Of a stretch of DNA of 64,000 nucleotides, positions 1-28,729 are shown one piece after another. Made by a program: the position numbers and the translations under genes. The first letter of the stretch is position 1. Every line of letters begins with the position of its first letter. Where the stretch lies: positions 23,650,873-23,714,872 of the forward strand of contig CM076651.1 of NCBI GenBank assembly GCA_038496675.1. The letters are read 5' to 3'. The notes below the pieces were generated by a model that made no database searches, was not told where the DNA came from, and worked only from the letters and a program-made list of their open reading frames with translations. Origin of the DNA: Rachycentron canadum. Lineage: Eukaryota; Chordata; Actinopteri; Carangiformes; Rachycentridae.

Positions 1-139
1 CAGCAGGTGTTTTTATGAGTTCACCATGAGTGACTTGGCTGGTTGAAAGCCAGTGATGATAGATATTGCTTTAACTCACTGCATGACTCAGTCTTGTTGC
101 TGTTTCACAGCTCTGACCTCTTGATTTTCGATTCCACAG

Positions 140-18155
<18,016 letters not shown>

Positions 18156-18175
18156 GGCTCCACGTACACACTCAG

Positions 18176-18176
<1 letters not shown>

Positions 18177-18218
<42 letters not shown>
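18177..18218. repeat. (CA)n microsatellite in myt1 3' UTR
   Basis: A run of about 21 CA units lies 21 bases after the myt1 stop codon. Confidence 0.97.
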
Positions 18219-18219
<1 letters not shown>

Positions 18220-19528
18220 GGAGAGTACTCAAACTGTCCTGAAACGCAGGAGTGTCATGGAGGTGAAGACAGAGAGATGAAAGAGAGATGTTGAAATACT
18301 CTACAATATATTGAAATATGATTCAAAAACAAAAAGGGAATTCAGGTTATTTAAATAAACGGCAACTTAAAAAAAAATCAACCCAGGGAGCACTCTGTGA
18401 GAAGAAAAGTGACGCGGACCAAAATCCACACCATGCTGCTGCTGGGAAGAGGACGGAGGAACTGGATCTTTCAGTCAGGATGGATGGAAAAGAAGAATGA
18501 TGTAACCAGAAACTGTATCGGGGGGGGGGGGGTCAATATGCTGTATGTTTACCTGTTGTCTCTTTTGTGTCCTTAACTGTTTTTGGAGGCTTTCGCTGTT
18601 GCACGGTTTTGATCAGTTTTCACACTTCAACTGTGGACGAACACGGGAATCGCTCATAGGAGCTTGGCGACGTGAAGAGGAGGATGTGACGACTCTCAGT
18701 TCTTGTCCCGTTAAGAGTGTGTTTGTTCGCAAGCTCCAGAAGCTCTCTTGATTCATGACCTCCCCACCCCCACCCCCCCAACACACACATACACACACAC
18801 ACACAAACACACACACACCCCAGCAATATGAAGCATGCACTAAACTGAATTTGTGTTTGCTTTGTGACATCAATGGTGCAGTGTTGACTCAGTTTGGTGG
18901 GGAAAAAAATTCAAGTTAAGGTCATGAGACAGATCCAGGAACAGTGGCGGATATCATGTTTTAAAAAGCAGCAGATAAATCCTTTTTTTTTCTTTTTTTG
19001 TAAACTGAAATGATGATAGTAATAGTGTGCACACATTTCAAATTCAGTTAGTCATATCAATAGTATTTATCAACATAGGAATTGCACTTCATTTTAATTA
19101 ATAGTTTTGTGGTACAATAATTATTGTTATATATGAATTATTTAAACTTGTGAACATTTAAAGTGTAACTTATTGCCATTTATGTTATTGAGGTTTATTT
19201 ATTTGAAGCAATCTATTTATTAACTTGGTTTTGTAACACGAAAAAATGCATCTTTACTGATTATCATGGTCAAAGCGATTTGCAGATGTCTTACGTCAAT
19301 ATTTTAAGAATCTATATAGATGAGTGACAAGGCATATTTTGTTTTGAGTACTTTTTAAAAACCTTTTTAAGTGCAGATGTTTTATAACTGACAAAAAAAA
19401 CTTTTTTGATAATTTTACAAAAGCAAAAGTTATTTTTTTGGGTTCTTGTTTTTTCTCCCTTCATTTTGTTTATGTTCTTTCTGTTACTGCTACATTCAGA
19501 AATTCACTGCTGAGGGAAAAAAGAAAGT

Positions 19529-19602
19529 ATGTATTTATTATTTATTTAAAATGAAAGAAATTGACTGATATGGCTGTATATTTATTTTGTTATTTATGTG
19601 CG
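19529..19602 (+). promoter_or_regulatory. AU-rich element cluster in myt1 3' UTR
   Basis: Overlapping ATTTA pentamers occur ('tatttattatttattt' at about 19532, 'tatatttattttgttattta' at about 19577). These are class II-like AU-rich mRNA stability elements if transcribed, and they lie just ahead of the proximal AATAAA. Confidence 0.45.
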
Positions 19603-19653
19603 TGATGTGACGGTTGAGTCCGAGTAGTCTTAAAGATCCACTGCTAATATTTA

Positions 19654-19659
19654 AATAAA
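19654..19659 (+). terminator. Proximal polyadenylation signal AATAAA of myt1
   Basis: A canonical hexamer about 1.5 kb after the stop codon, at the end of an AU-rich UTR segment. Confidence 0.45.
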
Positions 19660-20064
19660 GACACAAAATCAATACAAATACTGTTTGATTACTTAGGCTT
19701 ATACCTAGAAATACCAGCAGCTGATTGTAAAGACAAAAAAATACCCCAACAAAAGCAATCACTGTTCTGTTGCTATCTGGTTTCTGTGTGTTTGCTTTTG
19801 TCAGGTGAAAGAAACCTAAAAAAAACTAAACAAAAAACAAAAAAACAAACAAACAAAAAACAAAAAACAAACAACAACATAGAGTTCAGAAATGTTACCT
19901 CTCCCAAGCGCTTTGTAGCGGCCACCACTGGCTCACCCAAAACCTCTGTAATGTACCAGAGATGCTTAATTGATGCTTTTTTTCTTATTTATTATTTTCA
20001 TCAGTACAATGGTACATATATAGAGCTCTCTTCCAGCAGTGTTTTAGGCTGGATGTATGAGACT

Positions 20065-20068
<4 letters not shown>

Positions 20069-20110
<42 letters not shown>
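20069..20110. repeat. (CA)n microsatellite
   Basis: An uninterrupted run of about 21 CA units. Confidence 0.97.
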
Positions 20111-20114
<4 letters not shown>

Positions 20115-22558
20115 TACATATCCAACCCTAGAGGATACTTTAGGATGGCCTCCTTTGACAAACTTCTATCAGATAAACATACACACCCTTGTAGCCTTAC
20201 TCTAGATTTTAATTTTTTGATGCACAAAGTGCCACTGAGAAAAGGAAAAAAAAAAGAAAAAAAAGAAAAGAGAGAACTCACTTTCTTTCCTGATTCTTCG
20301 CATTTTCTGCAATGTAACAATGTCTGGTCCCGGGAAGACCACGGCATCAAGAGAGTGGTGATTGTTTCAGATGCCTTTATTTCTCTGCCAAGATGGCCAT
20401 AAGTACACTATATATACATTCTGTATAAATAGATTTTAAAGATGCTATATATATGAATATAAACATACATATATTTTTCCAGTGTAATTGTTGACTTGCT
20501 CTTCTTCTTCTCTCTTTACCTTATCGGAGTATCACTAGCTGTCTAGAAGAGATGCAAGGGGCGTTATCAATAGGAGGCAGTTACACCTTATTTAATATCA
20601 CTAAGACCTGCTCAACTGTGGCTTTAAACATAACCATTCAGTCAAGCTGAAGGCAAAGTAGGTGTTGTTGATGAAACAGTACAATACTTTGGGAGTGTTT
20701 TCATAGGTTTCCTTTTTTTTCTTTTCCTTTTCCTATATTTGTCTGTCCTTGATCCAGAAATGTCAAAAACATCTATTGTATGTTGTACTACTGAATCTGA
20801 GAAATGACTGTCAATTTGAAATTTAGATGGTTGGCTCTTTGTTCCTAAGTGTCATGTGAGTTCATGTATATTAAAAAAAAAGATGATGATGCCTCTGAAT
20901 AATGTTCTGCACATAGTGTTTGACAACATTGTGCAGTTATTGTATTGTTAATGGTAAGGCCTACACGCCATGAGTCCATTCTTTCTAATGTTGAAACAAG
21001 CAAGTAGGAGACTGTAGTGTAACCTGCCTTTGAGTGATCCGTCGCAGCTACTGTGGTGTACAGTATGATACCCTTGTGTAACGCTGATGTCAAAGGCATG
21101 TTGTAAATGTGCTTTTAGCCAATGTAGAATGAAAACTCCTTTTGTGCACTTTCTAACTTTTGAAAATGCCAGCATTTGAGTCATGACTTGGATGAACCCC
21201 AGTAGATCACAGGCAATAGCAAGTATTCACCCCCCGCTGGAGGGCGCATTATAAAGCATTGTCACACCTGTTTGTTGTTGTTCATATAGAGAAACAACCT
21301 GTGTGTTGTGTCAGATAGAGACATCTCTTTGATTCAGGGGGTTCAAAAAGCTCAAAAAATGTATTTAAAAAAAAGGAAGTGGTACTTTCTTTTTCCAAAC
21401 GAAAAACCAAAAGAGACTGACAGGAAGCAGAGTTTGGTTCTCAGGTGACCGGGGAGAGCTGCTAAAGCAGAACAGAGCAATGCCATAGGTCAGCCAGTCA
21501 GCTGAGGCTAGAGGCGATAGCAGCGGCTGGATCAAGGCCACGTGTGAAATGAGATGAGTGTGTGGGAGTGGGAAATTGATTTGCCAGGCTACACAATCTC
21601 CCCCCACCCCCTTGTTTCGGGAGGAGGTGTTTGTTGCATAAATATGTGTCTATCACTCAAAAGAATGTCAAAGCTTTTCGATGACTTTTAAACCCATCTC
21701 TCCTCCCCCTACCTCCCCCTCCTTCTTCATGTCTTGTGTAACCTTTCCTCAGGAAAGATAGTTTTGATGCATTTGGTTAACAAAGTAGCGCAACCTTCCT
21801 CTCTTGAAATGCACGAGAATCCTACCAGAGAGTGTTAAGATTGAATATTCTCCTAACTTATTTGATATGGCATGACCCGTTTTAAACTGCTTGATGAAAT
21901 TGTCTACTGAGGTATGTAAATGAATAACACTGAGGCCATGAAAGCCTAGCAATTTCAAAAAAAAAAAGTCAGCTGAGAAAGCAAATGCAGCCTACGGTTG
22001 GTTCTGCGCCCACACACTGTATGTTTTCTTATTTACATAAAAGTACTGAGTGATGGAGTGAGGAGCTTTATTATTCTAAATAGCAAAGAAAATTTAAGAA
22101 AAGGAAAGGAAAGAAACAGGGCCCAGTTTTCCTGAAGCACCTGGAATGAAAATGAACTTAACATGATGACACTTTCAGGGAAACCAGTCCAGACCAAAAT
22201 CCAGCTGTGCATTTAAAGAGGGAGGGGAGAGGGGGGTGTTGGTACACCTTTGCATTCTGGTTTCATTTTGGGGTTCAGATGTGCAGAGCAGAGCAGGCAC
22301 GTGTTGACTCTTAAGAAAGAAATGTCAAGTTGAGTGGCACTTTTCATCAAGCTGAACAGAACCAAAAGCCCCTACCCCCCACCTGTACCCCCCCCCCTGC
22401 TCCCTGCTGTAGTTATGAGCTGTGTGGTCTATATCATGTGTGCCTTTCTCACTCCACTCATTTCAAGATATGGTATGTTTACACTTGGCAAACCTGGTTC
22501 AAATACTGCTGAAAACATTTGGTCTGGCTCTAGATCTCTTAGCCAATACTTTTGGGGA

Positions 22559-22561
<3 letters not shown>

Positions 22562-22607
<46 letters not shown>

Positions 22608-23068
22608 NNNNNNNNNNNNNNNNNNNNNNNNNNNNNNNNNNNNNNNNNNNNNNNNNNNNNNNNNNNNNNNNNNNNNNNNNNNNNNNNNNNNNNNNNNNNN
22701 NNNNNNNNNNNNNNNNNNNNNNNNNNNNNNNNNNNNNNNNNNNNNNNNNNNNNNNNNNNNNNNNNNNNNNNNNNNNNNNNNNNNNNNNNNNNNNNNNNNN
22801 NNNNNNNNNNNNNNNNNNNNNNNNNNNNNNNNNNNNNNNNNNNNNNNNNNNNNNNNNNNNNNNNNNNNNNNNNNNNNNNNNNNNNNNNNNNNNNNNNNNN
22901 NNNNNNNNNNNNNNNNNNNNNNNNNNNNNNNNNNNNNNNNNNNNNNNNNNNNNNNNNNNNNNNNNNNNNNNNNNNNNNNNNNNNNNNNNNNNNNNNNNNN
23001 NNNNNNTGTGTGTGTGGGGGGGGGGGGTGGGGGGGTGTGGGCGTGTGTGTGTGGGGGGGGGGCGGGGG
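22562..23068. other. Assembly gap (N, 22608-23006) inside a TG/G-rich repeat
   Basis: (TG)n runs up to the gap at 22607 and resumes at 23007, then becomes G-homopolymer mixed with TG. The gap length may be nominal. Apparent open frames across it are artefacts. Confidence 0.98.
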
Positions 23069-23891
23069 GCAGTGTTATGTATAGTGGGGTGGGGTTATTA
23101 TGTATAGGGAACTAAAATAAATGTGTCTTTTACATGCAGATAGAGGCCATTCTTTTTTTTGACAGAGATACAAAACAACAAGCTTTTGTTAGGCTAAAGA
23201 AACTGTGATCTCACTCTGTCGATTCAGGTGCCAAACTGCATGGACTGTTTCTGTGAAGGAATCTGAAGAACACCATCACACACCATCCCTAGATAATGCA
23301 TCAGTGTGCAGGGCATTATTTTGAAACAAGTGGAAGTCTCTGTACATATTTGTATTAAGAAACAGTGTTATTGTTGTTGTATTGAAGACAAGTTAAAAAT
23401 GGTTTAAAAAAAAAAAAAAAAGAATAGTTTGTGACAAAGAAAAAATTCACAGCCAAGGGTTGTCCTGCTAGCACATTTTTACAGAGATGAGCTATTTTTA
23501 CTGGTGATTTTCTAGGCATTGATATTGATATCCTTTTAAGAAAGTACAAAACTTCCAAAATTACAAGCACTTCCACAAGGATAGATTGTAAGGTAATTTT
23601 TGTTACTTTTGTAGATGTGGCCGTTCCTTTGCTACTGCACCATTTTGTAAAGTGGGACAGGCCTTGGCTGTGTGTCCTCGGGGTCTCATGGTTTTGATTT
23701 TGTTTTGTTTTGATTTTTTTTTTTCTTTTGTTCAGAGAGTAAAACACTGTAGATGGGCTGAATTTGTGACTGTGTGTTTGTGTACTTGTGTACATGTTCC
23801 CCTGTTCCTGTGTCAGTGTTATAAACCAGAGAAGTGATGTCAGTTATTGTGGGGGTATGAACCATTTTAAATGTTCTCTATGAAAAACACA

Positions 23892-23897
23892 AATAAA
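23892..23897 (+). terminator. Distal polyadenylation signal AATAAA, probably myt1
   Basis: A canonical hexamer followed within 40 bases by GT-rich sequence ('gtgtgtttgtatgtatttg'), the normal arrangement for a cleavage site. Confidence 0.5.
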
Positions 23898-24004
23898 GAA
23901 TCATAGACAAGAATGACTCTGTAGTATCTGTGCAATTGTGTGTTTGTATGTATTTGCAAATTTGATGCATAGAGTAAGAGTATTTGTGATTGGTTCAGTG
24001 TTTC

Positions 24005-24205
24005 AAATTTTAAAGTGGGGACGGTCCCCACTCACAAGTAGTGTCAAACATGTGTGTCTAATGTCTAGTGTCTTATGAATAAGTGAAGTTTAGGGTTAGT
24101 TGAGATGGGCATGTTTGGGGTAAGAGACAATGAAATGCATTATATCATCAAAGGTAAAGACCGTCACAAGTATAGACAAACATGTGAAAGAGTGAAATTA
24201 TTAAT
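24005..24205. repeat. Probable dispersed repeat with palindromic start
   Basis: It begins near the palindrome GTGGGGAC-G-GTCCCCAC (24015-24031) and continues with sequence similar to fish repeats built on 'ggggacagtccccac'. Class unknown. Confidence 0.35.
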
Positions 24206-25589
24206 GAATCCTGCTTGTGAATAAATGAAGGTTAGCTCATATGACATGCACTGACACATAGTATGCATAACCAGGCTGTCAGATAACACACCTTCATGAC
24301 TGGTGGACAAAATGGGGGACTTCAGTTTGGTGTTCACATGCAATTACATATAGTTCTATGCTGAGCTGCACTGACATCTGGTGGACCATGTGGTGAACAT
24401 ACATGTGTAAACTCAATAACAATGAAAATTTGTGACCTGGCAGACAGGAGTCAGTTGGGATTTACATATTGATTTTCATTTGTTACTACTTTACATGTAT
24501 TTATTGTGTTGAGACATTTGTTTTTACTTCACTTTCATTTTATTTTGTATTACATTAAAATGAATGTAGAATCTAACGCTGACACTGGTAACTGTGAACA
24601 GACTGTAACTGTAAACACTTGTTTGTTAGGAACATTTTATTTTTAAAAAATGAAAACATTATTTATATTTATACATATTCCTTTATAATTACATTTTCGG
24701 CTCTCTGCAGGATACCCCAGAGTACCACAAGTTGGGAACCACTGCTGTGGAGAATATATACCTGTATTACCGTGTTACTGGATGTAATCGTCAATGAAAA
24801 TTGTGACTTACACATCTGATAAAGGGGAATGACACTGAGAGAAAAGTGTATATATTGTATATATATGAAAGAAAACATGTAGAAACTATAAAATGGGCAG
24901 AATACCACATGTTATCTAGTGTGGCTTGAATATGTGCGACATGACTACATCCAAGGTGACATCCCACAAAGACAATGTCAAATGATCTCTTTTAAATATA
25001 TGTAAATGTTAAGGTGTAAAGGTATTTTCATACATTTAATATGATGTTAAGGTTTGAGAATATTGATCATTGTTGTTGCCATCTACTGCAACACGATTTG
25101 AATTTTTTTTAAAGATTTCTCAATGCTGTCCAGTACTGGGTGTTTGAGTTTGAACAGTGGAGATTGGTTTGTTGCAGAGAGACTAGAGAGACTTCTTTTT
25201 TCTATTCAATTTTGTCCTTACATGATGCTTCCTAAATTAGTGTGTTTAAATCAATTTTGCACACAGAAAACCGGGCCAGGTAAACCAAGGGAGCTCTTAT
25301 CAAAAACAAGGAATTTAAAAGAAAGTTTTATTTGCACATTTTAACTAGGTTCATAATTTAATACTGAATAAAAAAATATGATGAATTATCTTTAGTGACA
25401 AAGATTATCCCACCCTACCTCCATACACACATGCACACACAAACCTGCCCAACCCCCATACAGTGTCCCTCCAGGTAAATCCAGCCTTGCTAATCGAGGT
25501 CACGTCTCTCTCATGACCCTTAGTCACCAGTAACACATGTCTACCAGTTAAGACCAGCTAAGACCAGTTTAGCTGAAGGAGAATACACC

Positions 25590-25780
25590 AGTTTGTATAT
25601 ATATATATGGGGAAGGTTGATCCAGCATCTTGAAGGAGCTTACACAGTTCCTCCGTGGATTTAGGTTGTCTCAGTATCTATGTGATCCTAGACTGACTCC
25701 ATGATGCTGAGATCAGGGCTCTGCAGAGGAAACTGAAGATGGTTCTTTATGGCTCTAGCTCACTGTGAATGAATATGGGA
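25590..25780. repeat. Possible degraded dispersed repeat
   Basis: Phrases such as 'tttaggttgtctcagtatct' and 'gatgctgagatcagggctct' are reminiscent of interspersed repeats in fish. I cannot assign a family. Confidence 0.3.
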
Positions 25781-26259
25781 TCAATCAGACGCCACCTGTT
25801 AACATCCTAAGAGCCTACAGGTTTTGCTGTCGGCTCTATAAATCTGTTCTGCTTGCACCCCCTCAGATTCAACATGCAAACCCGCAAGGAACCACTGACC
25901 GGGTTATTCAAATGCCCCAGCAAAGTCATGACAGGGAGGCAGTGAACAACACAAGGACCCTGAAAGTGAAGCAGCTGAAACCCGAGCCTTTCTCTTCTCT
26001 TGCGTAACGTGACGTCTTCAGAGAAGATATTACTGACCAAGTGACGGCCCGTTTGACCAACACAGTTACTACCAGGGCTTATTCAATTATATTATTAAAG
26101 TAAGGCCATTTAAATGTCCAGACACCGTGTTTCTTAAGCTATTTAGAGCAGACAGACAGGAGCTGAGCATAAAGCTAACTCAGTCACGTGGTATAAATAA
26201 CTCCATAAAGACACACAAACCTGACTATTATTCTGTTATTACTAAAGTTATTCGGTGTA

Positions 26260-26524
26260 AATATTCGTGTAGCTCTGCTGGTGTGGAGCCACAGGCGGAC
26301 CGCTCCCGCTCCCGCTCCCGCTCCCGCTCCGCAGCCCCAGTGCCGCTGAATGTAGGCCACTCTCCTTCGGCTGTTAACCTGCGTACGTTACGTCTGACGT
26401 CAGAGCGTCAGCTGGCCGAATGTTTACATCCAGCAGTTGTGTTTCTGACTGGACCCCGAACAACAAAGGGCTGAGCACAAGGAAACCCGTGGACCCGGAG
26501 AACACCAGTCGGCGTTTCCACAAG
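26260..26524 (+). promoter_or_regulatory. pcmtd2: pcmtd2 promoter and probable noncoding first exon
   Basis: Local CpG enrichment stands out from the flanks. It contains a (CGCTCC)5 hexanucleotide repeat at 26301-26330, a consensus CRE (TGACGTCA) at 26395-26402, and a plausible donor CACAAG|GTACAG with the exon ending at 26524. The first coding exon starts at an acceptor (28724|28725) only five bases before the ATG, so an upstream noncoding exon is required. The exact transcription start is unknown. Confidence 0.55.
26301..26330. repeat. (CGCTCC)5 hexanucleotide repeat
   Basis: A GC-rich tandem lies within the presumed pcmtd2 promoter, resembling tandem Sp/KLF-type sites. Confidence 0.9.
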
Positions 26525-28724
26525 GTACAGCAGCAGCTCCCGCCGGGCTCAGCGCGGAGCTGCGGGTTTGTGTTTCCACGGCAGCTGTTGTGTTGTCGCT
26601 GTTGTGGTCTCGATTCTTCGAGGACGACCAGTGCTGTTCTTTCTGCGTGCGTTGACCTTGCCGCTGCATGGCAGCGTGTTGTAGGTGTGATATTGTGTTT
26701 TTCGTGTTTATATCGAGTAACTGTTGGATCAAGAGAGGTTGCGGTTTTTTTTGCGTGTTTGTGGATCACCTGCGTGGCGCAAACAGCGCGCGCAGCAGCA
26801 CGCAGGCTGCGGTGAACTGAGCCCAGCTGGAGTGTCAGCCACTCGTCCCCGGAGCCACGTGAAGGAAGGAGGCGAACGTGGCCGTTTATTCAGTGAATCA
26901 GCAGATGAATCGCGACGCTCAGGTAGCAGTGTTTGCAGGAAGTGTGTACCCTACTAGCCTACTGAACCACTTCGTGTGTTCCAGAGCAGGCCACAGCGCC
27001 CTCCTCCGGCCACACGATGTACTACAGGAACAGGATCTGATCTTATTCTCAGCTCATCCTGGACCCCCCCCCCCCCCCCCCCGAAAATGGGGGTTCATGT
27101 GATTCAGTACTTGGCAACTACCTCTTCAACTCACCCAAGTGCTATCAAAGGCAGGAGGTCCAGAGATATTTAAATGCACACAGCTCTTTGTTGTTTTACG
27201 GCCTCATGACTCCAGCCAGCATTTGGCAGCCAGCGCTCTGTGTGATCTCTGTCCTCTGGCATTGTGTCCACTGTGGTGTTGTTTTCAGCACCGTTCTGAT
27301 GCGCAGCCACAGCAGTTCACACCTTCAGCTGCACGCTGCTGCCAAAAGCTCCATTCAGGCCTTTGAAGTTGGTGGTTTCAGGTTTTATCTGTACACGTTT
27401 CAACAGACATTGTAGCCAGTAACCACTTTTCAGTGCATGAAAAGGTTGTCACTGTCTAGGTTAATCCAAGGTGTGCACATATGAAATTAGCACAAAAGGG
27501 CAGACATTAGGAACATATAGTTCTCTATGAACGTGACTGTTGAAGAACTTGTGTGGAAATGATTGTTTTTTGGTCCAGGCCTTGGTTATCTCTCACCTCA
27601 CTACTACAATGCTCTGCTCTGTCAGTAAAACCCTTATAGCTGGTCCAGAATGCAGCAGCCTGCCCAAAAAGAGCACATGTCACTTTACTCATCATCAACT
27701 TACACTGGCTATCCATGGTACCCATGCCTGAAGTTCAAGTCACTAATGCTGTCTGCACCTCTGGGTATGCACCATCTACTTGAACTCCGTCATTCAGCTC
27801 TACGCTGCTTCTTGACTGCTGTATTCTTCCAGGGAATGTCATCTGGCATCACCATCCCTGCAAACAAGGCGATCTCAATCCAGACTGTTCTGGTCTGTGG
27901 TTCCCAGATGTCCCTCTCTATCTTAAAGAAGATGTCATCTCTTCAGAGAGTACCTCTTCTCTTAAACCCTAACATGTCTAAATAGCTCTTACTATGCACT
28001 TTCACATTCTTATATGATCTCCTGGACTTATTTAATAGATGTAGGACTTAAAGTGAGTCACTTCAGATAAAATGGTCTTCCAAAATGCGTAAAGGAAATG
28101 AACTGGGGGGTTGTACAAAAATACTTTATTACTAAAATAGTTCTTTTGGATGATGTTCGGATGTTTCCCCAAAATGGAAAATAATGACTGTTTTGGATTC
28201 TATAATGGAGACATGATCTACACCTTCATGTATGTCTCTGGGAGTAATATCCAGAAACCCACCACATTTGGACTCTATGTCTGCAGGAAGGTGATGCATA
28301 CATTGAAATAAGAAATTCACATAATTGAATGTAGACTAAATTTAAATAGATATAAACAGAAATAGGTTTTTTGACTGTTCACTTGACCCCCAGGTGACTG
28401 TGCACTGTTGCACAGTGAACCAACTGTTTAAAACCCAAATATTTGATCCACGAAGAAAAATGCTGCATCATCTGAATAAAATTTTAACTGAAAGATTAAA
28501 CATTTACTCAAAAACAGAAAATGTAGCTGAGAGGAAGATAGTGTATCCCTGGTGTTTCTGTGTTTGTTCCCCCTCAGTCCTAATGACAGTGGATGATAAC
28601 TGATAAGGATGATGAATGATGACAATGATCTGTGTGCAACAATACTGACTGTGCACTCTAGATCACATTATAGTTGCCACATTGTCACCTGGGATAGTAA
28701 ACCACCTCTTTGTCTTTGTTGCAG
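26525..28724 (+). other. pcmtd2 first intron
   Basis: CpG-rich at its start, with a poly-C run at 27064-27082, a LINE fragment at about 27560-27970 and no recognised coding sequence. It ends at the acceptor preceding the start codon. Confidence 0.5.
27560..27970 (+). mobile_element. Degenerate LINE (L2-like) reverse transcriptase 3' fragment
   Basis: The translation shows decayed pieces of the thumb region of a non-LTR reverse transcriptase: QALVISHL (the family has a SRLDYCN-like motif here), LVQNAA in another frame near 27640, then 'acactggctatcc' matching the usual LHWLP. Frameshifts and stops interrupt it. The clade is a guess from memory. Confidence 0.55.
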
Positions 28725-28729
28725 TCAGG

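Larger units (their letters stand above)
18156..23914 (+). other. myt1: Probable myt1 3' untranslated region
   Basis: After the stop there is no further splice-compatible coding sequence. There are two good AATAAA signals, at 19654-19659 and 23892-23897, the second followed by GT-rich sequence. AU-rich elements cluster at about 19100-19600. The region also carries CA repeats (18177-18218, 18782-18815, 20069-20110) and the assembly gap. The distal end is inferred; transcripts may stop near 19.68 kb. Confidence 0.5.
23915..26280. other. Intergenic region between myt1 and pcmtd2
   Basis: No gene recognised. It contains a palindromic repeat fragment (24015-24031 and following), a fragment with 'gttgggaaccactgctgtgg' near 24733, and a possible degraded repeat at about 25590-25780. 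Confidence 0.5.

Noticed and set aside
22334..23115. Long open frames rich in Cys-Val and X spanning the gap
   Set aside because: They are translations of (TG)n and of Ns, not genes.
26127..26474. Open frame with an Arg-Ser repeat near 26.3 kb
   Set aside because: The RS run is the translation of the (CGCTCC)5 promoter repeat.
28132..28320. 62-codon minus-strand open frame
   Set aside because: It reads like a protein at first sight, but I recognise no family, and it sits in the pcmtd2 first intron near other repeat debris.
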